NCBI RefSeq assembly: GCF_932526225.1 | Contig: NC_064039.1 | Span: forward strand, 5,965,001 to 6,029,000 | DNA from: Nematostella vectensis | Lineage: Eukaryota > Cnidaria > Anthozoa > Actiniaria > Edwardsiidae | Direction of reading: 5' to 3' | Length of the DNA: 64,000 nt | In this document: in pieces, positions 1 through 12,200 of the stretch | Position numbering within the stretch: the stretch's first letter is position 1 | Layout of the letters: each line of letters opens with the position of its first letter | The notes under the pieces: model-generated | Databases searched by the model: none | What the model saw: only the letters and a program-made list of their open reading frames with translations | What the model was told of the DNA's origin: nothing | Made by a program: the position numbers and the translations under genes

Positions 1-74
1 TCCTGCGCAGCCGTCCTTAGTGTCAGTCTCGAATGGAGGGATTCGAGACTGACACTAAGGACGGCTGCGCAGGA
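1..74. repeat. Perfect 34-bp inverted repeat (hairpin)
   Basis: Bases 1-34 are the exact reverse complement of 41-74, with a 6-base loop GGAGGG at 35-40. There is no mismatch. This could be the end of a foldback/MITE-like element cut by the window edge, or a palindromic joint in the assembly. No coding content is visible. Confidence 0.9.
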
Positions 75-1067
75 GACTAGTCTCTGATGCACCTGTTTAC
101 GAAATCATATACATTATTTTTGTAAAAGGCAAAAGCCCTTTGCTTTTCATATTTTGTAGGATTTTAACGCTCTTTGTAATAGATTTTGGCGCACTTTGTG
201 ATAGAAAAGCTTACTTTTTTCCAGAGAGCATTACTTTTTCATAATAAAATTTGACGCAGAAAAAAAGAATATCGGTTATCAAACGATAGTAATAGGAAAA
301 AGAACTTTTCACATTCAAGCTGTGCTAATACGGAAATTTCAATTATCACAAAGCGCGTCGGCTTGCGTTAGCTTTTTTATTGCAAATTGCGTAATATATT
401 TTTTTATTACAAGTGGGTCAGATTTTTTTTACAAAGAGCATCAATTATCGGTAGTTTTAATAGAGCGAGACTGAGATTTTGTAATCTTTCTAGCTTCCTT
501 TGGCAGGGTATTTTAGCAATCCGAGGATGCATCAATTTACTTCGACTATTTCAAATGTATCTTTAATAATAATAATAATAATATTCATATGCATTTCTTT
601 ACAACACACTGTTTGATCGATGATTTTTTTCTTACAGTAGTGCATCAAGTTTTGTGTGAATATTCTGAGGGAAGCTCACCACCGTTTGCATTACGCCACA
701 AAGATTCTCAAAATGCGAACACTCTGCCGTCAATCAAAAGAGTTAACGTCTTAGACGCATGAGTGTTCCAAAAGGAGCAAAACTTAACGTATATTTGCAA
801 GGATCATTCTTTACTCAATAGAGAATTGGTTATTCAGCTAACATAGCTTAGCAATCGAGGAAATAGCGGATGTTCTTCGATGATGTTTTTGAGACGAGGG
901 ACTTATCAAGGTCCTTGTTTGAAAAATAGCTGGCTGCAGAGTCAGTATATTTTATTGACGAAAGAGCTTTTGCAGTCTGAACTCCTCTGGAGTGTCCGTG
1001 CCGTAATGCAAACAGCGGTAAATACACTAAAGATTGATTGAAAATGAGAAATAAGGCTATTTAGGTT
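75..1067. other. Gene-free flank downstream of the ankyrin gene
   Basis: AT-rich sequence with no convincing exon on either strand. It is the 3' flank and probable 3' UTR side of the minus-strand ankyrin gene. A short AAT microsatellite sits near 559-582. Nothing else is recognised. Confidence 0.6.
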
Positions 1068-4000
1068 TTATAACGTGGTGTTGAGCAAGTTACTAAGACA
1101 GCTCTCCGATATATCCTTCATAGCCATCATCTCATGCACGCGGGCTTTAGTGTACGCCCCTATATCGGTACCACACTCCATCAGAAAGATCGCGCACTTG
1201 TAATGCGCCCTGCGTAACGCGGAGTGAATAGGCGCGAACCCGTCCTGATCGGTCAAGTTGACATTCCCGCCGTACTGGATGAGAGTGTGGATGCTTTCTA
1301 AGTCACCCGCGGCGGCCGCCTTATGAAGAAGGGATTTACCGCTTGGGCTTAATTGATTCACGTCCAGCTTGTCTCTCTCGATCACCTCTCTGAGTTCGGA
1401 TGCGCTACACTCGCCTACTGCACTCAGAAGCATTGCCGAGGGCGAGAAAGAGATCTTTCGTTTTGGTCCCTCTCTTTCTTGTTTGCAACAGTTGTTGTTC
1501 TCGTCGCACGACGTCGATGACTTGAAGATCTCAGGACCCTCAATCCCGCCGAAAAATCGCTTTCTAAGTCTAAGAATGACTTTGACTAACATTGGTACTA
1601 TATGGTGCTCTCGGCGCTGCAAACTAGTACCAAATATATCCATCTCTCCCTGCTCCTCATCTAAATAGTACCTTCTGGTGGGTTTACCGCCGGGTTTTGA
1701 AGCAGTGCGGGCTCGCTCCTTGAGGACATAGCTCGAAATGAGTTTAAGTTCCTCCCGGAAGTCTTCCTCAGTAGCAATTCCCGTTTGACACTCACACTGG
1801 AACTCGCACTGACACTCGGGAAATGAGTCGCTGAAATCACTCGTCGTCACACTTGAGGTCGGAGACCCGAGTTGTTGCCGAGAGCCAGGGAAGAAAAACT
1901 CGTCAAGACGAGGATTCTCCGATGTTATTCGTAACGGAGGTAAATGCAGATTTTTATCGCTATCGGCACTCTGTGTGGGGCTTGACAATTCGGAACCGAT
2001 AAAGAATACTTTGGAAGTATCACGCGTCTCTCCCATATGGTAGGCATTAGGATTTTCGCGATTAACTACCCGTGGTTCTCTCTCTGCTGCTAAGTAGAAT
2101 TTGTTACCACCAGAACTAATGCTTGTAAATGAAGAATAGGGGCTTTCAGATGACGGAAGATGCCTAGGTTTTTCTGGTGCGGCTTTCTCGGAGTCGAACA
2201 CTGAATCAACACTTGATCCCTCCACGAAACCACTTTCAGTTGGCGACAATGGCGTCGCTGACGTCAAGTCAGCCATCAAGACACGTGGACGCGAGGCGAT
2301 CTCCCTGTGGACATTCCCTATATCCGACGGATCGATAAGCCCTCGTAATTTCTCCTCTACGTTCGTCCGACGCTCCGGCGGCCTAAGCACACGTAGTCGA
2401 TCCACGCGCAAATGCGTCGGGTCACTATAAGTAGCGCGAACGGGTACCCTGTGTATTGTTTTTTCGCTAGAGCTAGAAGTCATGATTTCTCTTGCACGCA
2501 CACGCACTCGGCGCGCTGGCGTAGACACGACCCCAGTCCCTCGCGGTAATCCGTCTTCTTGATTTGTTGATCTAACAGCGTTGTGATTGACTGGTAATCC
2601 GCGGTAATCCTCTGTATTGACGTTGCCTTTGTTTACAGCCTGTCGCACTCTGTGTGATCCATTGTCATCTGTATAATCGCCCCGAGCTTTTTGTAAATTA
2701 TCTCGCTGCATTTGCATTTCTAATCTTTCGTTGATTTGTACGTCTTGAAATTCAATGAATTTGTTAAAATGTCCCTGGAGTGTTTTCTCGAAATGCCTTC
2801 CATCCATGAGCGTATCACCAATATCAGTCTTATATTCGAGACCACTCGTAATTTCATTCTTGTCACTTCGTAAATAAGAATCGTGTTTATTATCAACAGA
2901 ATGTTTATCAGGCGAGGAAGGGCCAACATTGGGATGTTCGCCGTAATCATGGTTGTGTAGAGAAAGGTCAGATTTGATGATTCTGTCATCACAGACAGCC
3001 CCTCGATTCTCACACTCAGTAAAATCATCCCTGCATCGAACTCTTGTATCAGTCGACACAAACTCTTGATAACTTTCATCGCGGTCCTCTCTCACTAGTC
3101 GCATAGCGTCTAATGAATGCGAGCGTGTAACAGGACGTGTTGACGATGTTAGCACATTTTCTAATGGTTGTAAGAGTGTGCTATTTCCGCCTTGTTTAAA
3201 ATCCTCTTCAGTAGAAAAGTTTTTGATAACTAACCCTCTATGTGTGCTCCTGTCTTGGCCATTTGTTTCTTCATAGTTCTTGCTGATTTTCGGGCTAACC
3301 TTAGCCATACCAATAGTATAACCATAACGCAAACCAGAGTCTCTTGTAACGCTGTGATCGACATTTCTTTCGCCACGATCCTGTAATTCGTTTATCCCAT
3401 TTAGCGTATCATAGTTGCCCCCTCTGGTATGTCTCTGTGTTGAAACTGTGCTTTCGTGGTCCCTCAGACTTTCATCTGAGCTCAAACACTCGTTGCTTGA
3501 CGCAAATAAAGAGTGGCATGTTGATGCCGTATCCGTTGAGTAGATGGGGCTTTGCACTGACGAGCGAGCTGTACTCTCATCCTCTTCAGAAAACACTGAT
3601 GGAGTCTGCATCCTCGAGTCTGGCCTCAAGTACAGATCCTCTCGTAACTCCGTCGAGTTTAGACTACTAGGCGGCCTAGAGCTCGATTGGCACTGCAGCG
3701 TTAAGGTTTGTTTTGTCTTTTGTTGGCCACTTAGTGTGGGACCTTTGTGTTTTCCGCTCGATGGCAAGATAACAAATGACGAATTGCTCTCTACGGTAGC
3801 TTCGTCCCATCCTTCCAGGCGACTTGTGCTACGTCTAGGAGTTAAGACTCCTTCCCTCTCGCTGTAGCGTAGGCTCTTTGGTCCTGTTAACACTTTGACG
3901 TCAATCTTAGGAATAGAAGAGCTTTCATCTATGCTGAAATAAAAGCTTAGATCTTCTCCTCGCATCGCCAAGCTGTTTTCTAGTTTGTATTCAAGCTCCT

Positions 4001-4151
4001 CGACCCTCTGCGTTAGGAAGTGAAGTTTCTCAATAATTCTCTCGTCTAAGACATACTCAGAAGTCGGTCTGCCAGAGTGAGCCAACTCTCTGAAAGATCC
4101 CTGCTCCATGGGGACATCATTACAATAACTACTGCCCCTGTAGCGTTCCAT
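1068..4151 (-). CDS. Large disordered protein with PP1-docking KISF motif and C-terminal ankyrin repeats
   Basis: Single-exon coding region of 1027 aa, read on the minus strand to a TAA at 1068-1070. The frame is open upstream to 4193, but that extension begins with GTG, so the ATG at 4149-4151 (MERYRG) is taken as start. Residues about 36-62 form a heptad-like coiled-coil segment. About 60-890 is Ser/Thr/Asp/Arg-rich low-complexity sequence. Near residue 899 is KISF, fitting the RVxF motif that docks protein phosphatase 1, followed at once by SPSAMLL and two to three ankyrin repeats. This RVxF-then-ankyrin order is seen in PP1 regulatory subunits such as PPP1R27, MYPT and ASPP (PPP1R13). ASPP also has a C-terminal SH3 domain, which is absent here. 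A PP1-targeting role is therefore an inference. An upstream intron joining another start cannot be excluded. Confidence 0.8.
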   Translation of the reverse strand: MERYRGSSYCNDVPMEQGSFRELAHSGRPTSEYVLDERIIEKLHFLTQRVEELEYKLENSLAMRGEDLSFYFSIDESSSIPKIDVKVLTGPKSLRYSEREGVLTPRRSTSRLEGWDEATVESNSSFVILPSSGKHKGPTLSGQQKTKQTLTLQCQSSSRPPSSLNSTELREDLYLRPDSRMQTPSVFSEEDESTARSSVQSPIYSTDTASTCHSLFASSNECLSSDESLRDHESTVSTQRHTRGGNYDTLNGINELQDRGERNVDHSVTRDSGLRYGYTIGMAKVSPKISKNYEETNGQDRSTHRGLVIKNFSTEEDFKQGGNSTLLQPLENVLTSSTRPVTRSHSLDAMRLVREDRDESYQEFVSTDTRVRCRDDFTECENRGAVCDDRIIKSDLSLHNHDYGEHPNVGPSSPDKHSVDNKHDSYLRSDKNEITSGLEYKTDIGDTLMDGRHFEKTLQGHFNKFIEFQDVQINERLEMQMQRDNLQKARGDYTDDNGSHRVRQAVNKGNVNTEDYRGLPVNHNAVRSTNQEDGLPRGTGVVSTPARRVRVRAREIMTSSSSEKTIHRVPVRATYSDPTHLRVDRLRVLRPPERRTNVEEKLRGLIDPSDIGNVHREIASRPRVLMADLTSATPLSPTESGFVEGSSVDSVFDSEKAAPEKPRHLPSSESPYSSFTSISSGGNKFYLAAEREPRVVNRENPNAYHMGETRDTSKVFFIGSELSSPTQSADSDKNLHLPPLRITSENPRLDEFFFPGSRQQLGSPTSSVTTSDFSDSFPECQCEFQCECQTGIATEEDFREELKLISSYVLKERARTASKPGGKPTRRYYLDEEQGEMDIFGTSLQRREHHIVPMLVKVILRLRKRFFGGIEGPEIFKSSTSCDENNNCCKQEREGPKRKISFSPSAMLLSAVGECSASELREVIERDKLDVNQLSPSGKSLLHKAAAAGDLESIHTLIQYGGNVNLTDQDGFAPIHSALRRAHYKCAIFLMECGTDIGAYTKARVHEMMAMKDISESCLSNLLNTTL

Positions 4152-6240
4152 TAGATTCACACGCTTGTGTAAAACATATATTAAAAGACGCACATATTAC
4201 AGTGAGATTTGAACATTGCGATCGTGAGGTCGACTGGTTCTTAGTCCTTTGTGGGATCGGTGTGGTAATGCCTTTCTTTGTGACGCCTTGTGTAGTCTCT
4301 TGGGACTTGAGAAAGGACAAAGCTTCGGCACAAGAGTCACTCAGATGGTTGGTCCTGTGCGTCCAAGCAACGGCTGTAGATCATCCAATTTGATACACTT
4401 CTACCTTCGTGACTAACGACAGCGAAAACGCGCAACTTGACCTTTGCGGATATGCAACAATCCCACAGGTCGTCTCGTGTTGATTACCGCGATATCGGGT
4501 GTCGGATGGTTGGGTGCTGAGTGTATCTTCAGGCGCATCTTATTTTTAGGAGACGCGCGCGATTGCTAAGATATGCGCGCATCTATGGTATCCAAAAATG
4601 TCTGATCAATATTCATATCAGCGTTTTATTGTAGTCACCTTAACAACATCAAATACAAGATATACGACAGTCATTATGTAACTATAAATTTTACAGACAT
4701 CACAGGTATCATAAGAAATCATTTGAGGGGTTATGAATGATACTATTTTGCCAAAAAAAAATTGCGAAAAAAACATGCCTCTCGATTTTATACCCGTATT
4801 TAACAAAGTACACAAATGGAGAGAAAGGATTTCGTGTACCATGTATAATTCGGCTTACATTATTCACTTAGATTGACAATTCAATTAAATCTAAGCCACT
4901 ATAAGCCTTAACCAACAGAGCCAACAAATGGGCAACGAGTTCGTTGGCCCCTCTGCCGGTACTGATTAATGGTCCGAATCCCCTGGCTGAATGCGTGAAG
5001 CGGCATCCCGACCAGTGCATTGCAGGGGCGGATACAGGGGGAGGGGTGGGTTGGGTTAATATATCCGACCCCCCCCCCCCCCCTTTGAAAAATAAATTGA
5101 AAAGTCACTTTGTTTGTAAAAAAATATAGCTTGAATTTGCTGACGCGACCAATCCAATTCGGCATGAAGTATATTGTATGATCTATGTAGTGGCCTTCCA
5201 AGAACCACTTGATCAGTTATAAGGCGTCTATCCGGCCATTATCCCCCCCCCCCCCCATTTTAAAATCCGGGATCCCGCCCCTGCGTTGATGCCTTCACAC
5301 ATGATGGCAGCTAAAAACAGCAAGACCACCGCTTTAACATAAACCTTTTTCGAGGTACGTTATATCAGTCGCACGCTTTAATCGGCTCTCTTGAGATCCT
5401 GTATCTTAATGTCCGGTATTCTACAGTCTGGACCCGATACTGGTTTACCCCTCTTCCTGACTCAAAAAGGGCAGCAACACAAGCTCAGTTAGGCAAAATT
5501 TTTCATTAATTTTTTTAAAGTTAACAATTTTCTTTTTGAAATTTATTACCCGTGAGGTAGTGGCGTCACTATCCTCGACTAAAACCCAAGAAATCTACAT
5601 TGTTTACTATCACAAGGCATCATTATCATAAGGGGTAAAATAAGGCTGCTAGGTGGCACCCCGTTAGCCTCCCCCCTGGGGGGGAGGGGGGGGGGAGGGA
5701 AGAGGTACCCAGAACGTGTCTTTCATATGCGATGGAAGTTCCCTTAAAATCGTGCTCGTAGTATTAGACCTTTTTTAGGCGAGCTTGCATTGAATGCGCA
5801 CTATCGGGAAATAACCGGATGCTCGTTTGCTAGTTTTTGTCTCTAGACAAAGGTGAAGCTTTCAGTCTCCAGCAACTTATTCAGCGCGAGCAGATCAGCC
5901 AGAATCTTTCTGGTCAAATAAAGATCATCTTCATTTTATTTTTTTTCGTCACTTCGGCGTAGGGCCGAAGCATTTCATTTTGACGCGAATGACACTAAAA
6001 AAGTCGCGTGATTTGTTAGTGTAAGTCGTGATTTTTGCCTTTGGGGAGGTCCTAGTGTTTGGCAGGCGTAATGTGGACAGCTTATCGCATCTAAGCTGTG
6101 ACAACAGAGGAAAGTCACAAGATGCCTGGGGAGACCGGGGACCAGGCTAAGGTCAACCATGCAATGCCTCGGAACGCCTCGGGGGGCCTGTGTCTACTGT
6201 GCAGCCAAGCCTGTCTGTTTAAGAGCTAAATTTTTTTGCG
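4152..6240. other. Intergenic region between divergent ankyrin gene and allantoinase
   Basis: No supportable gene. It separates two genes pointing away from each other and so must hold both promoters. It contains poly-C tracts at about 5069-5083 and 5244-5256 and a G-rich run at 5676-5700, in sequence resembling the poly-C/poly-G interspersed elements seen elsewhere in the window. No clear TATA box was identified. Confidence 0.5.
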
Positions 6241-9200
6241 ATGGATTTGATTTTGACGGGTCGTAAAATAGTGCTCTCAGATCGAATAATATCAGGCTAT
6301 ATCAAGGTGAAAGACGGCAAGATCTGCCAGATTGAAGAGACAATTCCTGATGTAGCGCAAATCAGAGATGAGAACAGTTGCAAGGTACTTCAAACACTCA
6401 AGTTAACTTTTGGGCTAAACTGTAGAATTCAACGCCACATCCAAACTCAAGTACTTATTTGCATTTCCATTGTATTTATTTGCATTTTCATTGTAATTAT
6501 TGCGCCGTTCTATAGATATCGAGGTGCAAAGTGACAAGTGCATAATCCATACTGCATAATTCAATTGGATTATGCACTTGTACTGGGTGTCGCATATGCT
6601 TTTCAAAACCTGGTCCTTCTGTGCAGTATGTGATATTTCTAATTTTTTTCTATGATATTGCGGTATTTTCAAAAAATTTGTGTGGTGTTGCGGTAATTAG
6701 ACCCCCATTGCCCCCCTTCAAAGCCATATGGCAAAAAGTAATGCGTTACATTCCATGGACTCGCTCAACTGGAGTAAATTGTTGGCTGTCGATACTCAAT
6801 GGTTTATTAAATACAGTGATTGAGTGTGAAATGTGGAAAGTCCCCGGTTTTAAAGCTACTACTGTATTTGGTTGAAGATCATTGATGCAGAGGAGCTGGT
6901 GATAATGCCGGGAGTTGTCGACAGTCATGTACACATAAATCAGCCAGGGCGCACACAGTGGGAGGGGTTTGAGACCGCCACTCAAGCGGCAGCTTCAGGT
7001 GGTATCACCACTCTAGTCGATATGCCATTGTAAGTATACCATTTTGTATAACCTATTATCCTGCTTCAAGGATTAAGACATAATTACCATTGAGCAGTTA
7101 ATGAATCAATTTAGGAAGGTGTTCACCCTCCTTAAAGCTGGAATACTGAATAACAAAAGCAGAGAAACAATACTGGGGACATTGAATACTATACTGCCTC
7201 TTTAGGATTGGTTCTTTTTTGGAAGAGGAGACTGCAACTACCCGAAGAAAAACCCTTAAATAAATAGACAAGAACCTGATAAATGTTGGCATCAGAAATT
7301 AAGCCTGGTATCCAGTGTTCAGAGTCACAGAAAGTATAGAGTTAAGCTCTGCCTAAAATATCATGCAAGTTCTCCTGAAATATCTAATGCAGGCTAAGGC
7401 TAAAGGTGGAGGTGCAAGGGTGTCGACCCCAAACTTTGGTTTTTTTAGATGAGTATTATAAAAACAAAATCTAAAAAAGTTCTTTACGACCAAGCCAAGG
7501 CAAGTGTAACTTGACTGCATTATATATTTTGACTTTTAATGGTGAACCTTAATAGCACACCCCTCACCTAAAGTGCAGCTTATAGGCCTGTGATAATTTT
7601 GTCCATGATAACTCTTATATTTTGTACAATAATGATTTTGATTTGCTCCTTGTCAGGAACTCTATTCCTCCTACAACAACAGTGCAAGGTCTAAAAGCAA
7701 AAATGCAGAGTGCGCAAGGAAAGTGTTGGGTGGATTTAGCATTCTGGGGTGGTGTGATCCCTGGTAATCAGGTACATAAATGGCAGAAGTAGCCTAAGTA
7801 TTGCCTTTAGGAGGCTAAAGTCTCAATCAAACTGAGATGAGAGTCTATGAAAGTCAATGAGTGTTCCAACTTCTTATGATTGTTTGATCGTGCACTCTCT
7901 CTGTGTGTGCTAGGATGTTGAGGGCACAAGCCACTGTGGCTAATTTTAAGCCAAAGGAATTAGCCACACTGAGGGGAAATAGCCACAACCGAGAAGATTT
8001 TGCAAACAATTTGACCAAAATACGTTATTGGTTTCTTTAAGTTCGCATCATTTAGGCCCCAAGAAATCAATACCCTCTCTGTTTTGTTTCCCTTGTTTTT
8101 TCTTAAATGACGACCAAGACAAAGACGATTAAGAACTTATGATTCTTAAATTTTGTCTCACAGTTTCGATGTATGTAAATGTGTTTTAAAATAGCATCAA
8201 GCACAATATGGTTTCTACACTTTTGTTTTGTTGTAATTTTTAATTAAATTCTTGGAGAAATGCGTTTTTGACATTTTTTTGCGAAATTGAAAATAATTTT
8301 GCACCCTTTTTTGCGAAATTAAGTGCCTGCAAAATATAGTAACAAAATGGTAACCAACAGTAACTGGAGATTGTCCAGAATTATCCTCTTCGTGAAAATA
8401 TTATGTTACTTGGAACTAGGAAATGGTGCTAACGAGAGAGTGCATTCTTTGGGCTGGGTTTTTCCGATTTGTGATTTTCGTCAGTACGTTATCTTGATGT
8501 ATTAGAGATATGATTTTTTGGTAAAAGATCATGATTCAAAATTGTAATTACAAATTTGGATGAATCCAGAAGTCGAATAATTGACTGTGCTGATTCTTGG
8601 ATAAGATAGTGACCAACTCTTGTCAATGCTCAATGACTTTTTGATTGCAATCCTGTGGGACTCTCAACAAATCTCATCTCTGTTTGATCGAGGCTTTAGT
8701 CCTCTCAAAGCGAGGCAACTAGTGTGAATGCGTCACTTTTGTGTTCTAACTCACGCCCGTGCGAGGTGGACTAGGAAAATCCTAGGATAACCTAGGAATA
8801 TCCTAGGATTTTATTCCTAGGAAATCCTAAGAATAACCTAGGAATGAGGTGTGAAATTTCACTGTAAATTGGGACAAAACAAACAAGAGCTTCCTAAGAT
8901 TTTCATAGGAATTCCTAGGAAATTCTTAAGAATTTCTTAGGAATTCCTAGGAAGAAAATTGCTTGTAAAGCCTAAGAATTCCTAGGATTTTCCTAGGATT
9001 GCAATATAGAATAAGAAATGATAAACACTAAACCACATACAATGAAAACATTCAAGATTCTTTTTATTCAATTTTAAGGTGCATCACATTTTTTTGCAGG
9101 TTACTTGTAAATACAAACATACATTAGAACTCACATAAACAAGACTAATTGTCTATTTGTGCAAAATCTTGGACTTAGAAAACCAGTCCCATGTATGCCA

Positions 9201-12200
9201 GCACAACTAATATATGTGGGTCCTGTTTGGATGAGTTTCATGTTTAAAATAATCTAACCCCAAGCAACCCTAGTGCCTCAGTATAAAACAAAATGGAAGC
9301 AAAATGATATAGGAAAAAAGGATACTAGCTTACATTATAATAGGCATCTTTGTACAGTCATAGTTTATAACTTTGTATATTCAGATAAGAAGCTAGAAGC
9401 CTAAAGCCTATATGCACCATTTAAATTCGAACCCTAGTAGGTTAGCATGTAAAGATAACTAGGTTCTTCATTTGCAGGGGTTTACTGAGATCAGAATATA
9501 AAAATAATAACTTATCTGGACGAGAACCAACTACAGTAATATTGGATATTCAAAACAAATACCTGGACAAATTTTAGGTGCGAGACTGATTACTAGGTTT
9601 TTACTAAGCTAAGTTAGCCAATTTTGTGCTTCAAGCAACAGTTTATAAAGCATAGAAACTTTATATGTGATTTCAGTGAATTTGTGTATCAGTTTGAAAA
9701 GTTTTTAAGTTATTCGATTCTTGTTATTCACGCATTGATACGTTCCTTGTACCTCAAATTTCTTTCTTTTCTGGCTTTGCAACTCGGGCACATTTTGATA
9801 TCTCTATCATAATGTCCTGCAAAGAAATTAAGAGAAACAGATAAGAAGGTAGTAGTGTTAAGAAGAAAAAAAGAAAGAAAAAAAGAAGAAAAAAATCACA
9901 AAACACATCTAGTTGGAAAAGTCCGCTCACAACGATGATTCTATGCTAAAGTTGGTCGCAGAAATCAAATTGATCCTATTACATTATAAAGCCCATTGCA
10001 CACTAACCTTTCACTGCAATCCATGTTCTGCTCATCAAGTCCTTAAAATAGGTGAATTTCGCTTAGAAAAGACGGGAGTAAACGGCCATCCGTTTGGAAG
10101 TTATGATAACATGGCGTTCGTTCGACCGTTATGGTTTTGCGCCTTGGGCCCATGCCCCTCTCGGCCACTAAAGCAAAGGACGCCCGGTACATTTTCATTT
10201 TACGGTCTTCTATCTGCAAAGCGGGACTTCTTTTCTTATAATCTCAAGAAGCATTTCTATTAGAAACAATATATATTATGTCTAAATCAGATCTAAGATT
10301 TTAAAACAGTTATCACCCTTCGTATCTTTCTTTTCATATTTTGTTAACACCTTTATATGAAACTTAGGAAATCTTAGGAAATTCCTAGGAATACCTAGGA
10401 ATTCCTTAGAACCTAGGAATCCATCTCGCACGGGAGGCCATCTGAGAAATTAAAGCAAAAGAGAGATGGCAATGCAATAGGCTCTGTTTCCAGCCGTTGC
10501 TAGGCTTCATTGGACCGGATTACAGGCTCACAGAAATGAGCTGGAATACAAGCCTAGCGTAAGAGATAAATGATGATAAAGAAAATAATGATATGGTAAT
10601 AACAAAGATAATAAGAAATTTGTGCCTTATACTTGCATCAGTATTAAGTACAAAATAAAATGAATATTCCACAGGATGAGCTCCAGGATATGATACGGAT
10701 GGGAGTGAGAGGATTCAAGTGTTTTCTTATTCACAGCGGAGTCGAGGAGTTTCCTCATGTCTCTGAGGCTGGAGTCTGTACTGCTCTCGAGAAAATGCGA
10801 GGGTTTGGGTCCGTTTTACTGGTGAATACCACTTTATTTTGCACTTTGCTTTTTGTAGTTGGAATTTAATCCTTCAAGATGAGTTTTCTCAGGACTAGGC
10901 ATGATTCCTAGCAAAGTTTTCATTCCCATTATAGTTCCATGCTGAGGTTGATGAGGGCATACCTGTCTCTAAAGATGGTAAGTCCTAAGAATTTTTACAG
11001 ATCTCTTATTAACAAATACTGAGTACCAAATACTAGTATCACCACAGAACAGACACTTATGAGCTGCCATTTGATATGGTATGTAATTACCATTTGGATC
11101 ATCAAATTAAAGGCCTATAGAATGTAAGATTCCTTGAAATGGTTCAATTTTTATCTGGGAAATAGGAAGCAGTTTATCTTCACTTAGTAGGAAAAGTCCA
11201 GCTTGGTGCACATTCACCATGATGTGCCTCAGGCAGTATCCCTGGACCACCTTTGCTTTTTTTATGTATGGCTTGCTGCTCTGCATCAGCCTGTGTACAT
11301 ATTGACCTTTACGCAGAGGAAATCCCTTTCCAGATGTTGGCAACCTTATCAAAAGGCTTTTTTTTGCTAAGATTCCTTGAGTTTAGCTGTGGAAAACCTC
11401 CAGTAAGCTTCCATTCAATAATCCGATCACAATTCCTGTGACAAGGAAATGTTTCTCAGCAAAGTGCAAACCACAAAGCTTACTGTTCTGATGGATATGA
11501 TGATGCTAGTGCAAGTAAACCCAACACATCTTCTTGGTCTTGAAATCAAATTGAAAGCTCTTTTTCAAAGAACACATCCCCAGAGTTGTTAAGGAAGTTT
11601 AACAGAGGCTTGCATTTTTTCAGGTGTCCTGAACATGTGGTGTCAGATGAACAGATCGCGTTTTTTAAATTATAGCTCCCAGACTACTAAATTGTCTCTA
11701 TTGTCTTTGATAGATAAACAAAAGTATGACACTTTTTTAAAGACGAGACCTGAAAGCATGGAAAACAAAGCAATTGAGATGGTCATCCATTTGTGTGACC
11801 ATTACAGGTATTTTCAAATATATTGCTCATACACCCTTAGCAACAGATAAGGGCTTTCCTTGCCTATGTAGTTTTGTCATTATTTTGCCATTGGATAAAA
11901 ATATCAAGGGTGGCATCACCTTTACATAATAGAGCTTATTGGGGAAACAGTGTAGCGTAGTAAGTAGTAGCGTAGTAAGTAGTGTAAAGTAGTTGCTGTT
12001 GCCGACTTTGACCTTTTGGGAAAGGAACACAGCTGTTTTCCGTTTTCTATGTCTATGTAATTTTTTTGGCTTTTTGCAGGTCAAAATTCTATTCAAAGTT
12101 AATATCTGCAAAGGGATTTTGATTTAAAACGGGGTTTATCACAATTTTAAAGTTTCTTGCCAGATAGTCTGCGTAGCAAGCGTTCCTAGAAACCGATGAG

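Noticed and set aside
3437-3867. Plus-strand ORFs opposite the ankyrin gene
   Set aside because: Shadows of a long GC-richer coding exon; no independent support.
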